This document shows, one piece after another, positions 12,783 to 13,731 of a stretch of DNA of 13,731 bases. The notes beneath the pieces were generated by a model that was given only the letters and a program-made list of their open reading frames with translations, had not been told where the DNA came from and made no database searches. The DNA is from an uncultured Oscillospiraceae bacterium (lineage in GTDB: Bacteria > Bacillota > Clostridia > Oscillospirales > Oscillospiraceae), in the NCBI GenBank assembly GCA_934655935.1, contig CAKUHJ010000040.1, positions 1-13,731 of the forward strand. Reading direction: 5' to 3'. The first letter of the stretch is position 1; every line of letters starts with the position of its first letter. Position numbers and translations under genes: made by a program.

Positions 12783-13594
12783 ACCTTGATGACCTCCTCC
12801 TCGTCGCCCTCGCCGAAGCGGTTCATCACCGCGACGCACAGGAAAATCAGGATCATCAGCACCAGGCTCATGGCCGCGCCGAGGTTCGGATTGTACGCGG
12901 TTTTGAACTGGGACTCAATGACGTCGCCGATGAGCGTCGTGCCCGTGGAGCCGAGCTTCTGCGAGATGTAGAACGTGGAGACCGCCGGCACAAAGACCAT
13001 CGTAAGGCCCGAGAGAATGCCGGGGCCGGACAGCGGCAGAATCACCTTGGAAAACACCTGCCCCGGCGTGCAGCCAAGGTCCCGCGCGGCTTCCAGAAGC
13101 CGGTTGTCGATTTTCATGATGACGGTATAGAGCGGGAGAATCATATACGGCAGATAGTTGTAGACCATGCCGAGAATCACCGCGCCGTTCGTCCGGATGA
13201 GCGGCAGGGGGGACAGGCCCAGCCGCTGCAGGAAGGAATTAAGAATACCGGTATCCTCCAGCATGGCGACCCACGCGAGCGTGCGCAGCAGAAAGCTCAT
13301 GCACATCGGAAGCATGATGAGCATTTCCAGGAACCGCTGGGTCAGGGGCCTGCACTGCGCGATGAAGTAGGCCACAGGATAGCCGACGACCAGGCAGATG
13401 AGCGCGGCAAACAGCGACAGCCAGATCGAGCGCAGAAAGATCGGCAGGTAATTGCCGATGGCGGCAAGGTTTCCGAGCGTGAAGGCGCCGGTCATGGAGT
13501 CGGTAAACGCGTAATAAAAGACGATGCCGAGCGGGATGATGGTGAACAGCACCATCCAGACAATGTACGGGCAGGCCAGAAGCTTATTCTTCAT
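12779..13594 (-). CDS. potB: Polyamine ABC transporter permease
   Basis: A 271-residue membrane permease, partner of PotC, with about six helices. The first helix includes IVWMVLFTIIPLGIVFYYAF. The EAA loop is at about 168-190 (EAARDLGCTPGQVFSKVILP), matching PotB proteins, and STFYISQKLG (206-215) is a PotB-type segment. It ends in an acidic GEGDEEEVIKV tail whose GAG codons also supply the potC ribosome binding site. The start is at ATG 13594, beginning MKNKLLACPY; GGAGG lies 9 bases upstream and the gene overlaps the potA end by 11 bases. A longer open frame to 13678 is out-of-frame potA sequence. Confidence 0.93.
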   Translation of the reverse strand: MKNKLLACPYIVWMVLFTIIPLGIVFYYAFTDSMTGAFTLGNLAAIGNYLPIFLRSIWLSLFAALICLVVGYPVAYFIAQCRPLTQRFLEMLIMLPMCMSFLLRTLAWVAMLEDTGILNSFLQRLGLSPLPLIRTNGAVILGMVYNYLPYMILPLYTVIMKIDNRLLEAARDLGCTPGQVFSKVILPLSGPGILSGLTMVFVPAVSTFYISQKLGSTGTTLIGDVIESQFKTAYNPNLGAAMSLVLMILIFLCVAVMNRFGEGDEEEVIKV

Positions 13595-13731
13595 CGTCTT
13601 CTTCCTCCGAGGCGTCGGCAATCTCGTCATATTCCGCACTGTAGGAGGAATAGTCGCCGTAGAGGCCGGAATATTCACTCTTGTGCATGATGTGGATGTC
13701 CTCGGGGTTCAGGCGGATGCCGATGTACGCG
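13584..13731 (-). CDS. potA: Polyamine ABC transporter ATPase, C-terminal end only
   Basis: The last 48 residues of a minus-strand gene that runs off the right edge. The visible part starts AYIGIRLNPEDIHIM, which fits the end of the C-terminal regulatory (TOBE/OB) domain of PotA, where 'GIRPEDI'-like text is typical. A Tyr/Ser-rich stretch and an acidic tail (EEEDDEE) follow. The nucleotide-binding domain lies outside the window, so the call rests on this tail and on the potBCD genes directly behind it. The stop codon (13584-13586) is inside potB. Confidence 0.8.
   Translation of the reverse strand, partial: AYIGIRLNPEDIHIMHKSEYSGLYGDYSSYSAEYDEIADASEEEDDEE

Noticed and set aside
12783..12839. 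Upstream extension of potC
   Set aside because: The added 19 residues come from potB in another frame. ATG 12782 has the ATGA overlap and a ribosome binding site.
13595..13678. Upstream extension of potB
   Set aside because: This is the potA tail read out of frame. ATG 13594 has a proper ribosome binding site and begins the membrane protein correctly.
1..13731. CRISPR array, tRNA/rRNA genes, transposase or phage genes
   Set aside because: No regularly spaced repeats, cloverleaf-type sequences or recognisable mobile-element proteins were seen.

Overview
The window looks like chromosome from a Gram-positive, endospore-forming member of the Clostridia, most like the high-GC Oscillospiraceae/Ruminococcaceae. 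The basis is a stage II sporulation protein R gene, strong AGGAGG-type ribosome binding sites, the ispE (non-mevalonate) pathway, a DUF1015 protein of the clostridial type, and G/C-rich third codon positions. The organism is inferred from gene content only.

Layout. Positions 1-515 are an AT-richer edge. They hold hairpins and a 106-codon open stretch of unknown origin, but no gene I recognise. Positions 516-6014 are a minus-strand cluster read right to left: a transmembrane Ser/Thr kinase with a large fibronectin-III-like outer part, then a VWA/metallopeptidase-fold protein, then an overlapping MoxR-type AAA+ ATPase. A divergent gene (6204-7418, plus) encodes a zinc-ribbon membrane protein with three bacterial Ig-like (BIG2) outer repeats. 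Its promoter lies back to back with the kinase promoter. These four genes are the most interesting part of the window. They combine an envelope-facing kinase, a second envelope-facing membrane protein and an ATPase/VWA remodelling pair, which may be one signalling and remodelling system.

Positions 7431-7917 hold a bidirectional terminator, a small DUF378 membrane protein gene (minus) and an intergenic region carrying two copies of a palindromic 12-mer. Positions 7918-10064 are a translationally coupled pair, DUF1015 and ispE, ending in a strong terminator. That terminator runs directly into the start of spoIIR (10117-10728). A second hairpin terminator separates spoIIR from the convergent polyamine ABC transporter operon (10777-13731, minus): the 3' end of potA, then potB, potC and potD. 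All three junctions in that operon overlap (11, 4 and 4 bases), so it is a tightly coupled transcription unit whose promoter lies beyond the right edge.

Long open frames on the strands opposite these genes (for example 477-2003 and 3642-6053 plus) are GC-driven shadows and are not annotated.
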